From: Kondoa malvinella | Lineage: Eukaryota; Basidiomycota; Agaricostilbomycetes; Agaricostilbales; Kondoaceae | Assembly: GCA_039545315.1 (NCBI GenBank) | Contig: BCIM01000006.1 | Span: forward strand, 124,001-188,000 | Length of the DNA: 64,000 nucleotides | Reading direction: 5' to 3' | Part shown: in pieces, positions 10,035 to 23,075 of the stretch | How positions within the stretch are numbered: the stretch's first letter is position 1 | Layout: each line of letters starts with the position of its first letter | The notes under the pieces: model-generated | The model's input: only the letters and a program-made list of their open reading frames with translations | What the model was told of the DNA's origin: nothing | Databases searched by the model: none | Program-made: the position numbers and the translations under genes

Positions 10035-12662
10035 ATGGTCAAGGCCGCACCAGACTCACGCTTGTTAGAGTCTTTGATCAAACAAGAGTCGAAACAATAT
10101 GATTCGTATGTTGTCGTTAACAAAATGGCCCCACTCGGTTTTCTGATGTCAGAGTATACTGTACAGCTTTAGAGCGTGGACCGAAGACGCCTCTGCTGCT
10201 TCAAACAGTCTGAATGCATGGGCTGTAGCGGACAGCGGTGATGTCCCAGACCTTATGGTGAGTCTGTCTATCTTCTCCACTCGTTAGTGTTCTCAACCCG
10301 GTCTACACTAGGAAATATCCATGAGAGTCTCTGCGCTGCTCACTGAATGTGCCGACTCTCAAAGAACCTATCTACAAGCTCTATCCTCTTACCGCGCTTC
10401 ATTAAAAGACGTCCTCGAGCGAGAAAAAGAAGTCAGAACGATTCTCCGAGACCGAGAAATCTTGGTCACTCGAGTCTTGCGCTTGTCTTCCAAGAGACCC
10501 GGTCACTCTGAAAAGGCGGCAGAAGCGTATAATGTGAAAATAGATGAAGCGAGCAAAGAATTGGGCGCTTGTGAAGCTGCTTTGAAAGCAGAGGAAATGG
10601 CTTTGGCTGGTGTGAAACTGCGCATCTTTAAAGAAGCGCTTGGAATGCGGTTGCGAAGTCAAAGTGATATGGGTCTGTTATGGCATGAGACGGCCAACGA
10701 GGCAATTGGGTTGTTGGATCGCCTGCGACCTGAACAAATCCCAGATCATGTCGACTTCAGACCGGCCTTTTTGGAAGAGAATGACGGTCCTTACAATGGC
10801 AGTCCGAGAGTTGGCTCGAATGCTTCTTTGCATGAAGAACCGATTCAAGATGGCCAATTGCAAGACAATGACGAAGCAGTCAGCGACAGCTCTTCCGTCA
10901 ACGACAACAGACCTACAGTCGCTCACGTTCGAGGCGCTTCCGAACCAATTCAATCCTCTCGTTCGCCTCGAGGTTCCTTTTCTACTCCAAACAAGTCAGG
11001 CAGAGCGAGCGCCATCCCATTCCCTGCTACTGCTTCTGGTAGAAGGACTACCACAGTACCTGAAGAAGCGCCAATGGATACTTCAGACGAGGAAGAAGCT
11101 ATGAAGAAGAGTTTCGGTCATCGCAACCAACGTCAAACCGTATCCGAATCAGGCTATACCGATTCCAATGCTGGAGGAGGCAAGAAAGAGAAATCAGGCT
11201 TCTTTGGTGGTATTACCAACCTCTTCCGGTCACGAAAGATGGGCGAGAATGGGACACCACCTTCCTCACCTCGGAAAGGCAAAGATTCTCGTTGGTCTAC
11301 TCGAACGGATTCCAATCTGCATGTGATTGAAGAGCAGAATGCTAAAGCGGAAAAGGCAGAGAGGGATAGAGCTGCCATGGCGTTTATGAGGGACAATAAA
11401 TCAAAGCGCGGTCGAAGAGGTTCAGGATCAAGCGATGAAAAGCCTCGGAATTTGATCAAGGTCGTTAATCGCTCTCCGCCAATGTGGGAAGATTTAGGCA
11501 TCTCTTCTGCGGCACCGACTATGCGACCGAAGAAACAACGAGCTGGATCGTTCAGCGCTACGCCTTCGAATGTCCCTCATCGACCTCAGAAGGCCATGTC
11601 CGACCCTGGTGATTTCACTGTACCTATGAAACCGCGCAAGGTCAAAAAGTCGACCAGCTCCAATGTCGGATTGGACAGACCAGTTGCGATGTCAAGGTCC
11701 AACTCTTCTGCTTCGGCAGCGCAAAACAGACACAGCGTCTCTTCTGGTTTAGATACTTGGACAGTCACACCTAATAAGAAGGCTACCAAGTACACGCCCA
11801 GTCTGATGAGCGTTGTCAGTGACCAGAACCCGCCCTCACCTGTTGCCAGTCGATCATATGGTAATAACCTCGGTGCCAACGGTGCGACTTTGAAAAAGAA
11901 GAAGACGGTCAGAGCATCTGCCAGCGCGAACGGAGGTGCACCAACTTCGATGCATCGTCAATCCAGACCAGCTTCAGTCAACCCAGAGACTGTCTCTATG
12001 AATACGCTTGCACTACCTTCCGCTTCAGACTATAAACCGTCTCAACCGGATCAATATACCACTCTCGAGCTTCCATCAGCTGCGGCCTCTCGAACAAACG
12101 CAATGACTCGCACTGAACGCTCGTTGTCAACTTTGACTCTGCCTTCCGCACCACCACCAGTCTCATCTATGCCTATGGCAACGTTGAACGTCCCCGAGCC
12201 GACAAGCATCAACCGAGCTCCAAGTATCAATCGAGCTCCGTCCCCGATAGCGATGCCTTCGCCTCAACGTCGACCTAATGGAATCCTTCATTCGCCCAAT
12301 ACGCCTCGTTCTCGCTCCCCAGTAGGTGGAGAATCAATGGAACGAAGGAAGAGCGTTAGGATAGCGGATGATGAGTCTGTCAATGGCGTCTTTGGCGGTG
12401 AGAATGTAAAGAGCGAGAAAGCGCGTGGTAAGGAAAGGGCAGTAGATAATGAAGAAGCGAGTGGTTGGGTCAGCAGGATCGGTGTGCAGGATGATAGTGA
12501 TGATGTGCGTTCTTGTGTCTTCTGCTAGAACTATGCTGATTTGTGCTGACAGGACGGAGTTCAAGAAATGAGCGATTGTGAGTATTCCTGTTTCTTACAT
12601 CCACTTTGCTGAGCATGTGAGCAGACGCCAAAGCGCGAAGGGCGATGAATAAGACCAGATAA
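10035..12662 (+). CDS. Eisosome/BAR-like protein with long disordered tail
   Basis: Residues 1-220 resemble the Pil1/Lsp1 BAR family: LIKQESKQYDSA, then NSLNAWAVADSGDVPDLMEI, then coiled helices such as YLQALSSYRASLKDVLEREK and KIDEASKELGACEAALKAEE. The remaining ~580 residues are low-complexity and rich in Ser, Pro, Lys and Arg, with many SP sites (SRSPRGS, SSPRKGKDS) and GFFGGITNLFRSRKMG. Introns: 10106-10172, one after DVPDLM, and two near the 3' end; the spliced C-terminus reads MSDYAKARRAMNKTR, TAA 12660-12662. Classic Pil1 is about 340 residues, so the tail is far longer. A membrane-curving scaffold at the plasma membrane is inferred from the fold, not shown. Confidence 0.8.
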
Positions 12663-13013
12663 TGCCTCCAAACCATCAGGATCCGGGGCCATCTCTCAAA
12701 ATCCAAAATATATAATCAGGGTGTCTGACCGGAAAGTTACAAGTGTATCTATACAACAGGGCTAGTGTTCAATATAATTCTCGATAGGCCTGCGACGCTT
12801 TGACCTTTGACTCTGTTCTATTTGCGATTTTGTATCTTCCCCCTTCGTTCCGTTGACCAATACCCGAGCAGACGTACGTTCGCACGAGTCGAGGAGCTCT
12901 AGCACATACGCGAGGCTAACGTACTCTCCTGCAGCTCGCGTAAATCTCGCTCTCGCGCGCGTTTCCTTCCTGCTCTCTCTCCTCTTCTCTCCTTTCCTTG
13001 TTCCTCTCCTCAC

Positions 13014-14672
13014 ATGGCGTCCTCAATCGGTATCCTCAATCTCCCGAACCAGCGACATAAGATAGGTGAGCCCAGTGACTTGCTGCTTCAAGCGGGAGGC
13101 TCATGCGTCTATTTCTGCCAAAGTCGCCAAACGCGGCGGTCATTTCACCCTCATGGTTTGTGGTGAAAGCGGCCTAGGCAAGGTATGCGTGCTGTGGTGC
13201 GTGTTACTCGGTACAGCTAAGTTTAACATTTGGTATAGTCCACCCTCATCAACACCCTATTCGCGACGGAACTCGCTATGAACAAGGACCACTCTCGCCG
13301 TCATGCCAAACAGATTGACAAGACGACCGAGATTGACATTATCAAAGCTGAATTGGAAGAAAAGGCTTTCAAAGTCAAGCTGACTGTCATTGACACGCCT
13401 GGCTTTGGCGACTATGTCAACAACAAAGAGTCCTGGAACCCTATTGTCGACTTTATTGATGATCAGCACGAGTCGTACATGCGTCAAGAGCAGCAGCCGG
13501 ATAGAGGCCACAAGCTCGACCAGAGGGTCCATGCGTGTCTTTATTTTATTCGTCCGACAGGCCATGGGTGCGCAGCAGATGGCGGCTGATCGGCGTAATA
13601 CTGATATGTAGTTCCGTTTCTGCTCACAGTCTGAAGCCGCTCGATATTGAAGTCATGAAACGCTTGGGCACTCGAGTCAACCTCATCCCCGTCATTGCGA
13701 AAGCCGACACCTTGACACCTCAGGACTTGGCTGTCTTCAAGCAAAGGGTGGGTTAAAGGCGGAGACGTCAGAGTAAACTGATGCTGCCCCCCTTTTGACC
13801 AACAGATTCGCCAAACTATCGCCGCCCAGCACATCCGCGTCTACTCTCCTTCTGACGAGAACGATGATGACCAGAGTGCAGAGCATGCTAGACAGCTCAT
13901 GGTGCGGCATCAACACACCCTTCATTGTGTCGCTGATCAATCTACTAGAGCGCTATGCCCTTCTCCATAATTGGTAGCATTGACGATGTTCGTTGTCCTG
14001 ATGGTATGTAGCTGCTTCCTTGTGCTTTGTGCATTTCCGAACCACTGCCCATACAGGTCGCGTCGTCAAAGGTCGCGAATACCTTTGGGGTGTCGCCGAA
14101 GGTAGGCTTCGCTGGTGATTATGCTGGCAACATAGCTTAGCCATGATTCACGCAAATAGTCGAAAATGAAGAGCACTGTGATTTCCGCAAGCTCCGCTCT
14201 CTCCTCATCCGTACGCATATGCTGGACCTCATCACCACCACCGAAGAGCTACAATACGAGACATACCGCCAGCAACAGATGGAGACGCGCAAGCATGGTG
14301 AACCAAAAGTCAAAAAGATGGATAATCCCAAGTTCAAGGAAGAGGAAGAGATGCTTCGCAAGCGCTTTACTGAGCAGGTCAAGGCTGAGGAAGCCAGATT
14401 TAGGCAATGGGAACAGCATCTTATTGCTGAGAGGGACAGACTCAACCGCGATCTCGGTGCGTCCGGTCCGCTTCAGTGCTCTATCAATTGCTGAGGCAAG
14501 ACCCTGTCGCACAGAGGTGGCTCACAGCTCGATCAAATCACTCGAAAGCGAGCTCGACCAGCTCCAGGGTGGCGCATACGGCGGCAGGTAGGTCATCGAC
14601 TCTTTCTCTCGTTTGCAGAGTTCCGTCTTGATGATAACCTACAGCACCGCGGGTCGCAACACTCGTCGCTAA
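13014..14672 (+). CDS. CDC12: Septin, Cdc12 type
   Basis: GTP-binding cytoskeletal subunit that forms septin filaments at the bud neck or septum. What is seen: start [19 protein letters not shown]-loop GESGLGKS; switch DTPGFGD; the Cdc12-type stretch [32 protein letters not shown]4 motif AKAD; then the septin unique element around [19 protein letters not shown]; then a coiled coil from about residue 330 ([20 protein letters not shown]) ending [12 protein letters not shown]. Introns include 13066-13123, and others after GESGLGK, GHG, FKQR, WGVAE and LNRDL. The 60 bp before the ATG are strongly CT-rich. Cdc3 and Cdc11 are less similar at the MRQEQQP segment. Confidence 0.93.
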
Positions 14673-15230
14673 ATTCAACAATTCGATATATCCCTAATTC
14701 GTGCTCTTAGTTCTTATGTATCAGCGGGGCAAGTAGTACTTCATACCTCTAGGGCGGCAAGCGCTGGCTCGCGTGGGAAATTATACCTCTCATCTGTGAT
14801 GCAAATGAATCGTCAAAGTATTGATCGGCTCTCACGACTATTGCTTTGAAACCGATTGCTCACTCTGAAGCGGCTCTATTTGTTTGAGCTTTGCTGGCAT
14901 AACCCACACGAACTGCAGAGTCATCGGACAGAGCTTCACATGTCACCCGAACACGGATTCGGTCTCAAAGCGGAAACCGTAGTGTTCCGAACATAGCAGC
15001 TGGCCTAGCAAGACCTTGCATTGGCGAAGGGAGCGAAAGCGACACAGGAAAGGCAGAAACCATGAAAGGGAAATGAAAGCCAGATCCTGAGCGAAATGAA
15101 AGCATGGCGAGACAGCTGACTTCCGCAAGAAAGACAAGAGGTACAACAAGAGACTCTAGGATACGACCGTCTAACATGATATGCCTCCGAAGGTGAATAG
15201 GTGATACAGCACCCCCAAAATTTCAAAATT
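14673..15230. other. Intergenic region between convergent CDC12 and TCTP
   Basis: This 558-bp stretch lies between two stop codons facing each other, so it should hold both 3' UTRs. Short open frames on the minus strand have hydrophobic but unconvincing composition. No gene is called. Confidence 0.4.
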
Positions 15231-16071
15231 TTAGAGCTTGACCTGAATGACGATGTTTGTCAGCTCAGGCTCCGAATTATCGTGTACGTCGGACGTACCT
15301 CCTTTACTCCGTCCTTCCAGAAAGTGAAGAAGGCTATCCCAGACCAGACAAGTCAACAAAGATTTCCGACGGGACAGGAAGAAGGTAAGCTCACGTGTGG
15401 TACCATCCTCGCGGTAGTTGAGAAGGGCAACCATGCCATCAGGGTTCATGCTCTCGCCAGTGTAGAACTCGTAGTCCTTGAAGTTGGCAACGACGGTTTT
15501 GGCAAACGCAGCAGCGTTCTTTTCAAAGATGGGCACTCGGTCTGGGTTGGTCTCTTGAAGCTTGCCCTTGATTGACTTCATGTAGCCCTATTCTGGCGCC
15601 TTAGCGGATGTCTGGCCGATGAAGCAAGGCTTTTACCTTGAGGTATGTAAGGAATGACTTTTTGTCAAACTGAGTGCTGGTGAGACGGAAAGAGTGAACC
15701 AAGTTGTTGACAGTCTCAGCGCCGCTCTCGAGAGCTTCGGCCTGTTCTCTGCATAATCGCAGAGGGTTTGCATGAGCATTACTGCTTTATGCGCGACTTG
15801 GACGCTTGGCTCACTCTGCTGAAGGGTTTCCGCCAATATCGACTTCTCCCTCTTGCACGATAATCATAGCACAGTCAACCTGTTCAGCTGTCAGCCTAGC
15901 TTTGAGCAGCTTGACCCAATCAGCGGACCTCGTAAACGACATCGTCTTTTTCTTTCATGGGGAAGGCATCCCTAGAAAACGCCTGGATTCAGCTCCGGTC
16001 AGCTGTAATAGGCACTCCAACACTCACGAGCAGAGCTCATCACCTGTAATGACATCGGTATACAATAACAT
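15231..16071 (-). CDS. TMA19: Translationally controlled tumour protein homologue (TCTP)
   Basis: Small conserved cytoplasmic protein that associates with ribosomes and mitochondria under stress in yeast. What is seen after splicing: start [45 protein letters not shown], which matches the TCTP1 signature; [20 protein letters not shown], matching the TCTP2 signature; and the end [14 protein letters not shown] with stop at 15231-15233. About seven exons are needed, and several introns begin with GTGAG. The spliced length of about 168 residues equals that of the family. It lies 120 bp downstream of the GPATCH1 stop on the same strand. Confidence 0.95.
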
Positions 16072-16191
16072 CTTGAGCAAGAAAAAAAACTTTATATGGT
16101 TCAAGACAACCTTTGCCGGATCTCACGGGAAGGCGACTAACACGTAAAGGAACATACATAGTCGCAGGCAAAAAGGATGCTATTTGACAAC

Positions 16192-19065
16192 CTAGAGGAA
16201 ATCAGATGCTCGTGCTCTCCCGATTCTTACAGCGACAGGCGGAACAGCAACCTCCTTCTCGACCCATTCATCCTCTGCAGGTGTTTCCTTTCTGCGCTTC
16301 TTTTCTCGCTCACTCGAAGCGTCTTTATCCTTTTTACGCTTCTCTTTTGGTGCAAGAGCATCTTCCTCGTCTTCCTCTACAGCGAAAGATAAAGCTGCTT
16401 TCTTCTTCTTTTTATCCTTCTTTTTCTTGTCTGGTACAGCTATTGAGGTAGTCCGATCAGACTTAGGTACGAAAGTAGGCTTGAAATCGGTAAAGGAAAT
16501 TGGCTCGAGAGGATTCGACGGTGCAACAGGTACAGCAGATACAGCTGGTTTGGTCGCTTCTTCGCTTATCTGTACTGGAGCAGGTTGACGCACAGGCTTG
16601 TTCTCTTCATCTTCTGATTCAGACTCTGATTCCGCAAAGATGGCTTTGAACAGATCCATAGGCGGTCTTTCATACGTCAAAGTCTCTTTACCTTGCCCTT
16701 CATCTTCGCCTAACCCAACAGTACCAGACGACTTGGCTTTTGCTTCGGTAGATGAATTTGTTTCAGTAGTCGTTGATAAATCATAAGGCTGAGGAGCAGT
16801 GTAACCACCTTCTTGTCGCAGATCGTCCATCTTTTGCTTGTTCAACAGCTCCTTCTCCTCTTTATCTTCTTCCCCCTCTACAGGTCCATCAGGATGAGGA
16901 TCAGGCACGTTGAACCTCTTGCACAGTAATTTGACAGGATAGAAATTCTCCGTGCTTCTGGTCAAAATACCAAACTGACCAGTTCGAACAGCTATCGCAG
17001 CAGGCGTCAAGTTTTCTACCTCCTTCTCTTCCACCACCTCTTCTTTCGCTTCTTCCATTTCAACATTTCTTAAACCCGCTTGAGGCGTCTTCATATCCGC
17101 AGCGGTGTTTGCGCTTGAAGAACTGACGAATCGACCAGCCATAGCGCTCGACATGGGTTTAAAGACTTTGGCGCTTTTAGCGAAATCTTCGAGTTCCTTG
17201 TTCAGTTCCCACATTCGACCAGGCTCGCATTTCGGGTTGAAAGTGCCTTCCAATTCGCCGGCTTGTGAGCGTAGGTAGAAACGATAGCGATCTTGTTTTG
17301 CATGATCATCGCCAAAGGGCATAAAGCCTTTGAGCGCAGCAACAGCAGTAGGCTTGTTTAATATAGGGACGGTTAGGGTGACTGATTCTTGTGTTGCTGG
17401 AGCAGATGGAAGGGATGAGGCGGGTGAAGAAGAAGCTTTCGAGGTTAATTGAGAGATGCGCTCTTTGTTCTTTGCGGAGATAAAGTCGAACACTGAACGA
17501 GGAGGTGCTTTGATCTGATCTTCGCCCAACATTGAGCCTCGCTACATAGACATCAGTACAGTATAAAAGCGGTTAGATGGCTGACATACATCATCAGCAC
17601 TCAGTACAGGTCGACCACGAGCATCCGTAGGCGGCGGCGGGCGACCAGATGGACCTTGAGTGACTGGAGCGGCGCCATTCTCGGCTGTTGGCTTGTTGGC
17701 AAGATTAAACACTCGTTTCGGCGAAGGTTGCCAATCTCGAGGTATATCGGGCGGTTCAAACCTGTTTCTCACTGTCAGAAAGAGCAATAACGGCGAGTAG
17801 AGACTGACCATGTATCTGGCTGAATAGAAAGAGAGGATATAGAGAAGCCAGGTAGCGCAGGTGTGCCATCGTGATATGTTTCTGTTGATGAAGGTGGGCG
17901 GGAGGGCTGTCAGAAACAACGCAACGATGCATCAGCGCATGCTGAATGCAGCAGCGGTGTCCTGACCTTTTGTACTGCCTCTGGTCTATTTGATCTAGCC
18001 TTCCGACTGATCTCATATGACGATGGACCATTATCATCATCATCCAAATCCATGATTCGTTGACCGCTTCCTCTAGCTGAAGTATCATAGACTGAATAGT
18101 CGTCTTCATCGGCATCTTCCAGGGCAGAGATGCCAAAAGCACCACCTAGAGGGGTAGATGAAGTTCCTTCTTGTACATGTTCTGCTTTCATTCTTGATTT
18201 GCCTTTAACATCTGAAGTCGAACCAATGCTGTCGACCAGAGTTGCGCCCGTTCTATAGCCTAGACCCCAAGCGTTCGTCTTTTCTGGATAGAGCACAAGA
18301 GGTCGATCAAGAGGAGCAAACAAGTGCTTGTCAACCATAGCGTCGTCTTCCTCTTCCAGATCCAAACGAAGACCAAGTTCTTTCGCTTGCCTCCGCCTCG
18401 CTTTCGCCGACACTCTAGGACCAACACCTTGACCTTCCCTCCAGCCCATTTTCCTCAATAGCTTTTCACCAATCTTGTCTTTACTCGGCTGGACCATGTT
18501 CAACAAGAAGGCTTCGCTTGAAGGACCAGCTTTAGCAGCTAGTTCAGCTTGGGTCCCACCGAGTATATCAAAGTCTTGGTTAACAGCTACTTTTTGCGTC
18601 GCTCGGATAGACTCTAGATCTTCTTCGTCCATGAAATCGTTGGCAGTTTGTTTGGCTGTAGCTCGATTTGACCGTGAAGAAGTGAATTGAGAGGGCGCCC
18701 ATCCTTCTTTTGTGCCTACAGTATTAAAGTAGCCTTGTTGCATGCATCAGCGAGTGTTGGCTTGCATGAGGGAGAAGAGGGACTTCACCTGCTGAGAAAC
18801 CTCCAGTGAAAGCACCATGGAACCGTCTACGGCCTTTCTCATCCGTCACAGTCTGCTCCCAGACCTGTGTGAGAAATCCTCCCATCAGCTTGGACAGCGC
18901 TGAACGAGGCATTGCAACACATACAGGTACAAACTCGTTGCTGTCCTTCTTTGTATCGGCCAATGAAGGCAGCGCTGTGCCATAAGACACGAAAGATTCA
19001 GTGAGACTGTTACTGCCACCATCTTGTTGCTGCGTCTCGAGCTTTCGCTTTAATCGAGAAGTCAT
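16192..19065 (-). CDS. G-patch domain protein 1 (GPATCH1, DUF1604)
   Basis: Nuclear protein linked to spliceosomes; its G-patch would activate a DEAH helicase. What is seen: start MTSRLKRKLETQQQDGGS; the DUF1604 region with FVSYGTALPSL and RRFHGAFTGGFSAG followed by YFNTVGTKEGWAPSQFTSSR; the G-patch IGEKLLRKMGWREGQGVGP; middle sequence MLGEDQIKAPPRSVFDFISA; SURP-like downstream parts (NFYPVKLLCKRFNVPDPHPDG); a Lys-rich run KKKKDKKKKKA; and the C-terminus RIGRARASDFL, which is typical of the family. Introns lie near 18740-18790, 17770-17950 and 17530-17590. It diverges from the DUF3533 gene at 19465. Confidence 0.93.
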
Positions 19066-19464
19066 GACCGCGGTGGTCGTGTTTGGTCAAGCTTGTCCCG
19101 CTGCAACCATGTCAAGACGTGAGAGCCGTGTGCACAAGTCTACAGCCCACGAGCTAGCTTCTGTCCTGTGGAAGATATCACAACGACATTCATCTGTGTC
19201 AAACATGTCACAAATACAAATTGCACTCTTGTTGGATTTCCTGTGCTGTCTTCCTTGGCCTTCTGGTGCTGATAAGGCTGATTCCCTTACAGCCCAACTC
19301 TGCTTTGCTTACTACTGTACTACGCACTGGGTATTCCGCGGTCTAGACCTGCTTCGGCCGAACAGTTATCAGCACGGTCGAATTTCTTCGGGTTCTGACG
19401 CGATAGGCTAGTCCAGCTACCTTCTTGCTCTTCTACATCCACACCGATACCCTTTTTTGCTTCA

Positions 19465-21317
19465 ATGGCTCCTCTTGCAGACATGTCACGCCAATCGAGC
19501 CATACGGTCTTGAATCATTCTTCTCACGAGAAAGCAACAGAGGAACCTCAAGCTGGACGTCAATACTCTTATACCTTCTTCTCTCCTGCCTTAAAAGGTA
19601 TGCGAGCGGATTATGTGCGTTCTCAATTATGCACTGGCTATCTTTCAACTGAACAATAGCGGTGCAGTTCAAAGCCATGATAGGCGTATCCGTCGTTACA
19701 GTGGTCGCTGTATTAGCTATCTTACCCATCTGCAAGTCTCGCCTTTCTTTCATATCGTTGGTCCGCTGACTCCGTCTAGACTGGGGAGCTCTATGGAAAA
19801 CACAAGACCTCTCGTCCGGCTTACATGGCTGGGTAGTAGATCTAGACGGAGGTGTGATAGGTCAAGAAATCACGCAGGCTTTCGCTACCGCTTCGGGACA
19901 AAAGGGACAGCTTACTTGGGAATTGAAGACCGGTTCAGATTTCCCTAATGGTTTAGAGGAGATCGCGAATGGGATTACAGAGAATGAAGCTTGGGCCGCT
20001 GTGATCAGTCAGTTCCTGCTTCGAAGCGTATCTAACTGAGGCTGAATATTGCACAGTCAATACCGGAGCGAGTGAAGCCCTCTCGAATGCTCAAGCGACT
20101 GCGAACACTGCCTACGAGCCTACCAGTGTAATCACAGTCTACACGAACCCAGCGAGAAAGTGAGTGCAGCCTTTGGGTAGCGTATGCGTTTATCTAATGT
20201 CTCCTTTCGTCCAGCGAGCAAGGCTAGTAAGTCAGACCGGTCCTAAACCTCCTACGTAGCTTATGATCCTACAGTGGAAGCTTTGTCAGCCCTTCCGTAA
20301 GCTCTTCGCTGTTCCTTTCATCCTATTCTAACTCCCAATAGATCGCCCGAGTTCTGCCTCAAGCATGCAGGAACATCGCCACTTCTCAAGCCGGACAAAT
20401 CACCAACGTAGCGGCTCTAGCAGCAACAGCACCTCAAATTCTTACTTCTCCTGTGTGGTACGAAGAAATCCAGCTTCGACCGTATGATGTGCCGGTCGCT
20501 ACAGCTGTGACTTTCGTCGGGTCTATCTACCTCCTCATCATTAGCTTTATCGTTGTCATGGGCAAGCTCCCATCATTTCTATGCTACTCAAAGTTTGCTG
20601 ACATTGCGAGTGTTCTAGCTGGAAATGGAGCTCGTATGCAACTTGCAAACCAACTGAAGCTCAAGGACCTTATCTTACTGAGACTGGCGACCGCTTTCGT
20701 CCTTTATTTCTTCCTCTCGCTGTTCTTTGCCTTGGTCTCGCTGGCTTTTCAAGTACCTTTCAGTCGGGTGTTTGGTAGTGCTGGTTTCGTCATCTGTATG
20801 TGTGTCCGCTTGACTCGCGAATCTGGCTGATAGGTGGTATAGACTGGATGCTCTGCTACTGCGGCATGCTCACGCTTGGACTGGCATTGGAAGCGATGAT
20901 CACTCTTTTGACGCCACGCTTCGTCACCTTCTTCCTTATGTTGTAAGCTTGATGCCCGTTACACATATTTCGGCTGATCAGGGTATTCCAGATGGATCAT
21001 TAGCAATGTCTCGGTGGCTCTTACACCTCTGGAAGTTGAGAACCGATTGTATCAATATGGCCACGCTATGCCTTTCTGTGAGTTATATCCAGTCATCGAG
21101 ACAACGCCGCTCATTCTTGGATGCAGACAATATCTCCAATGCTGTTCGCGCAATAATATTCGATACCAAGAATGAGCTCGGGCAGAACTTTGGCGTCCTC
21201 ATAGCTTGGATCGCCGTGAATTGTATTACGATCCCGCTCTTCACTTGGTTGGTGACGAGAAAAGGTCGCAAGCAAGCTGCACATGCGCGCACGGAACAGC
21301 AAGACGAGAAGATCTGA
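19465..21317 (+). CDS. DUF3533 membrane protein, SNG1-like
   Basis: The family includes yeast Sng1, a plasma-membrane protein that affects nitrosoguanidine resistance. What is seen: polar N-terminus MAPLADMSRQSSHT; a first TM helix (IGVSVVTVVAVLAILPIC); the diagnostic extracellular stretch WGALWKTQDLSSGLHGWVVD followed by LDGGVIGQEITQAF and LTWELKTGSDFP; SEALSNAQATANTAY; ITVYTNPARN; then a cluster of C-terminal TM helices (VATAVTFVGSIYLLIISFIV and others). The stop is TGA at 21315-21317 after EQQDEKI. Many short introns occur, including a very short exon near 20217-20290. It converges with the DUF4436 gene, leaving 109 bp between stops. Confidence 0.88.
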
Positions 21318-21426
21318 AATGGTCTCGCATAATTTATTGGGTCCGAATCGAATCACTCATGTAACAAAGTTGTACATATACGCACGCTGGAAACCATCTG
21401 ACCCGATTAGCATGCACTGCGAGCAT

Positions 21427-23075
21427 CTAGACAGACTCCTTCTCCTTCTTTGCTCCAGCCAGATCGACATTGACTTCACCTTCAGTCGGTTTGGGAGGAG
21501 GTGGAGCTAAGCCGTCTTCGTGAGAGTGGTGGAAGAGGAAGAGGGACACCAGACAGAGGCCGACAACAATCTATACAGGATTCAGCGTGGAAAAGAAAGG
21601 TGGGACAAATCTGACTTCGTTGATCAGAAATCCGCCTGCATGGTGTATGAGCTTTATTCATTGGCACAATTAGAGGTACCTACAGACGTCGGCGTATGTG
21701 CCAAATCCTGGTACAGAAGGCATCGTGTTTCGTATAGCCGGCAATGCGAACAAGATTGTGGCCGACATGCCCTGGCAAAACGATTCAGGACATTCTGATG
21801 AAGACCAAACACGAGCTTACAGCTGACGCCCATAGACCTCTTCCTAATATCATTGCGTTTATACTGGTGTAGAGAACCGAAAGTGAGATGAGCCACCTGG
21901 TTGACAGTCAGACATTTGAAAATCTGCAAAGATGAAGGCATACATGAGGATGATGAGCATGACAACAAAGACTTTCACCACGCTGCTTCTTTGTAGCTTG
22001 ATCTGGACGACAACGCCTTGACCAGAAAAGGATGGGCCAACATAAGGCGCAGGAAATTCTTTGTACTCGATGCTCCAGCCTGGAAAGTGAGTGAGCGGCG
22101 CATTGATAAGATCTTTAACTGAATCACCTTGAGGGGTGCCAGCGATGATAGTCCGAATGAGCTGTGCGGTTTGGTTTTGACCGGCAGATAAGGCAATTGA
22201 TGTATTGAAGCTGTATTGGCTAGATAAGATCATTCATCAGCAGAATCATAAGTAGAAGCAAAGCCGCCCACTCGAAAGGATAACTGATTGAGTTAGCGCT
22301 CTGTAACTTGTTTGCAGCGGCACTGGTCCTGTGGTATGTGCTGAAGCCTTGCTGGAGATATTCGGATTCGTGCGATGCAAAAAATTGGCCGGCGGATTCT
22401 GGCTGGCCATTATAGTAGACTGAAGAAGGCAGCTCAGAATTGAGAGTTTGCTTTACGTGACGGGTAGACGCACCAGTAAGATCAGTGTTGACAGGTCCAC
22501 CTTCGCCCTCGGCATCTGTGTAGCTTCCACTAAACAAAATTCATCTCAGAAGAGCCTTGGTATCGCATGCGAGAACTCACTAGCCCACGTAGAACCAGTC
22601 GCACCGGGCGTTGCGTTGATAGACATCACTATTAAAGTTCAGTTGCTGCTCGTAGGGGAACAGTGGATACCGACATTTCTGTGAACGCGCCGTACAGAAT
22701 GACACCGTCTACTTAGGCATCAGCTACACAATCGACTTGTTATGGCAGGACATACCTTGCTGCTGGGCATTGCCATCATATGCGTTGTGCACACTGCGAT
22801 TCCGCTCGTTCTTGTACTGTCAAGATTAAAGGTCAGTGAGCAAGAGTCCGAAGTGCTCAGGAAGAAGTACCGACAGAAAAGACGCCGGCTAGAGCGGCTA
22901 CCAGCAGCAATATGGCGCTACCAGTGTATGCCAACATCTTTTTCCCGTTGAGTCCGAGTCTGCCATTGAATCTTCTACGGTGTACAGCATTGACAGGTCG
23001 TTCGGGTGCAAGAATACCGTCAGGGAAGCGAGGCTCTTTGTCGCGCATTAGAGCCGAGCCACTGAATAGCTTCAT
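21427..23075 (-). CDS. DUF4436 family multi-pass membrane protein
   Basis: Function unknown in the family. What is seen: start MKLFSGSALMRDKEPRFPDG; basic stretch then one TM helix MLAYTGSAILLLVAALAGVF; an extracellular segment including GATGSTW-like sequence and TSAAANKLQSANSISYPF; the YPF...YSFNTSIALSA motif that corresponds to the YPFDxY hallmark of DUF4436; FPGWSIEYKEFPAPY; then LQRSSVVKVFVVMLIILMYA and further helices; and a tail GLAPPPPKPTEGEVNVDLAG ending at 21427-21429. An upstream in-frame ATG at 23172-23174 would add 33 residues; the start at 23075 was preferred because it opens the polar segment directly. It is convergent with the DUF3533 gene. Confidence 0.8.

Noticed and set aside
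12762..13013. Basic minus-strand frame MRRGTRKGEKRRESRKETRA
   Set aside because: It is the complement of the CT-rich leader of CDC12; the composition is dictated by that tract.
14940..15226. Short hydrophobic minus-strand frames between CDC12 and TCTP
   Set aside because: Three overlapping frames of similar length with no start context or conserved motif; typical of non-coding 3' sequence.
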